Positions 62,683 through 64,000 of a stretch of DNA of 64,000 bases are shown one piece after another. Within the stretch, counting starts at the first letter, position 1; each line of letters starts with the position of its first letter. The position numbers and the translations under genes are program-made. The stretch lies in NCBI GenBank assembly GCA_033239525.1, contig BSYO01000005.1:26691341-26755340 (forward strand), written 5' to 3'. The notes under the pieces are model-generated. The model saw only the letters and a program-made list of their open reading frames with translations. It made no database searches and was not told the origin of the DNA. The stretch comes from Nepenthes gracilis. Taxonomy: Eukaryota > Streptophyta > Magnoliopsida > Caryophyllales > Nepenthaceae.

Positions 62683-63208
62683 ACCCTAACCCGCACCCTC
62701 CTTCGATTTTGTCAGTATCCTTTGAGATTTATGTATAATTTAGTTTTGGAATCTTAGAACCCTAACTTATAGATGCGGGTACTCTGAAAATTTGGCATTT
62801 ATATACATACATTTTGCATATGTTAATTTTATGTGTTCCGGGATTATTGTCGGACGTGAATAGCGATATTTACCCGTATGTATATTATATTTGTTTTCTT
62901 GTATATACTTCGAAAATTATGTTGCATGTATTTGAAAAAGGATTTGTTGTCCGAAACTCTAAAGTTATGTCTGGTACTTTGTGATAAGAATTTCTTACTT
63001 GTTCTAAATTTTATGATGATTTATGCATGAAATTGAAAGCATGTGAGTACATGAAACTCATACAAAAATGATTATTTGTATTCGTGTCAAAGAATTATGA
63101 AAATTAGATAAGTATACGAAGAGAATGCCACAATTTGATATGTTTATGATTCATTCTTCCGGAGTGAGAACTTTGTATAAGAAATTTGGTGAATTTTTCC
63201 TTACGGTA
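62683..63208 (+). repeat. Partial second LTR of the chromovirus element
   Basis: This matches about 59,370-59,890 of the 5' LTR in the same orientation, including atatacatacattttgcata and aagaatttcttac. Both ends are missing. A further short piece at 63,858-63,945 repeats the part matching 59,680-59,760. Confidence 0.85.
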
Positions 63209-63370
63209 CGTTTGGTTGTTGGAATAGAATTAGGTGTGAATAGAATAGTTATTCCAGGGAATAGAAAAAGATGGAAATAGAGTTGAAATTGTTATTCTTA
63301 TATTTGGTTGTTGGAATAGAATAAGGTAAAAATTAATATTCCATTGTTTAATTTGTAGAATAGTATGAGG
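63209..63370. other. MITE-like gtttggttgttggaatag repeats
   Basis: The phrase tttggttgttggaatagaat occurs twice (63,212 and 63,302), followed by gttattcc and gttattct motifs. It resembles the ends of small non-autonomous transposons. A mirror-type tgttattctat lies at 63,847 beyond the microsatellite, so the (TAA)n tract may be the core of such an element. Confidence 0.4.
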
Positions 63371-63382
63371 AATAAGGTGGGA

Positions 63383-63385
<3 letters not shown>

Positions 63386-63424
<39 letters not shown>

Positions 63425-63462
63425 TCTTCTAAATAATAATAATAAATATAATAATAATAATA

Positions 63463-63500
<38 letters not shown>

Positions 63501-63664
63501 TAATTAATAATACCTAATAATTAATAATAATAATAATAATAAACATAATAATAATAATAAAATAAAAATAATAACAATATGTAATAATATAATAACATTT
63601 AATAAATAATAAAAATAATAAATATAATAATAACAATAATAATAATATCTAATAATAATAATAC

Positions 63665-63720
<56 letters not shown>

Positions 63721-63743
63721 TGTAATAATAATAATAATACATA

Positions 63744-63784
<41 letters not shown>

Positions 63785-63832
63785 CTAACAAATAATAATA
63801 ATAATAATAATTATAATTATAAAACAATAAAA
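63386..63832. repeat. Long (TAA)n microsatellite, about 450 bp
   Basis: Nearly pure (taa)n with scattered interruptions (tatctaa, tacctaa, tatgtaa). The interruptions recur, which suggests higher-order expansion of an interrupted unit. The 130-codon frame read through it is an artefact of the repeat. Confidence 0.95.
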
Positions 63833-64000
63833 AATATGATGAAATTGTTATTCTATGATAAGAATTTCTTACTTGTTCTAAATATGATTTATTCATGAAT
63901 TGAAAGCATGTGATAACTCATACAAATTATCTCGTATCCTATCGGAAGAATTGATACAAATCCCGGCAATTTTTTTTGTGATTCCAATTATTTGCAACCA

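Noticed and set aside
63504..63896. 130-codon minus-strand frame made of Tyr and Ile runs
   Set aside because: It is a translation of the (TAA)n microsatellite.

Overview
The window is nuclear DNA from a flowering plant. It is AT-rich, carries several layers of LTR retrotransposons and has few host genes. The plant call rests on three things: Ty3/gypsy elements with a second, archaeal-type RNase H behind reverse transcriptase (a trait of the plant Tat lineage), a fragment of a plant-type SCAMP gene with four recognisable exons, and MITE and CACTA debris.

The layout is two direct copies of a segment of about 18 kb. Copy A runs from base 1 (and probably before it) to about 35,475. Copy B runs from about 39,368 to about 58,195. 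Copy A is stretched to 35 kb by insertions that B lacks: a GC-rich LTR-like insert at 112-922, three short MITEs of one family (12,249; 12,780; 35,147), a Tat-like retrotransposon on the minus strand (13,312-22,009), a second, pol-less Tat-like element on the plus strand (about 25,578-32,227) and a solo LTR (about 32,962-33,764). Copy B gives near-empty sites for most of these. B has a fold-back insert of its own near 55,810.

The only likely host genes inside the duplicated segment are three tiny paralogous minus-strand genes of 48-54 codons, so six loci in all. They share a basic block (GR-[LP]-IPKRGQVK) followed by a hydrophobic stretch. Five are open and one (copy A, 3,170-3,330) is broken by a one-base deletion. 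Between the two copies (35,476-39,367) lie the last four exons of a SCAMP gene, decayed at its C-terminus, and the end of a CACTA-like transposon with subterminal repeats.

Both Tat-like elements share one architecture: LTR, gag, (pol), a tandem repeat of about 40 bp, an antisense gene, polypurine tract, LTR. The antisense gene has a GT-AG intron at the same codon position in both elements, and its own downstream AATAAA. Element 1 keeps most of RT, both RNase H domains and integrase, but has lost the first catalytic Asp of RT, the protease active site, most of gag, and U5 with the primer-binding site. Element 2 has lost pol entirely. Its 5' part is interleaved with sequence from the flanking host DNA, which may be a real patchwork or an assembly artefact.

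The right end (58,681-64,000) holds an old Ty3 element of chromovirus (Tekay/Del) type. It has a 2.2 kb LTR, a Met-tRNA primer-binding site, a decayed interior containing an initiator-tRNA-Met-like sequence, broken pieces of a second LTR, and a (TAA)n microsatellite of about 450 bp. No CRISPR array, operon or bacterial feature is present. All similarity statements come from reading the sequence by eye; no alignment or database search was run.
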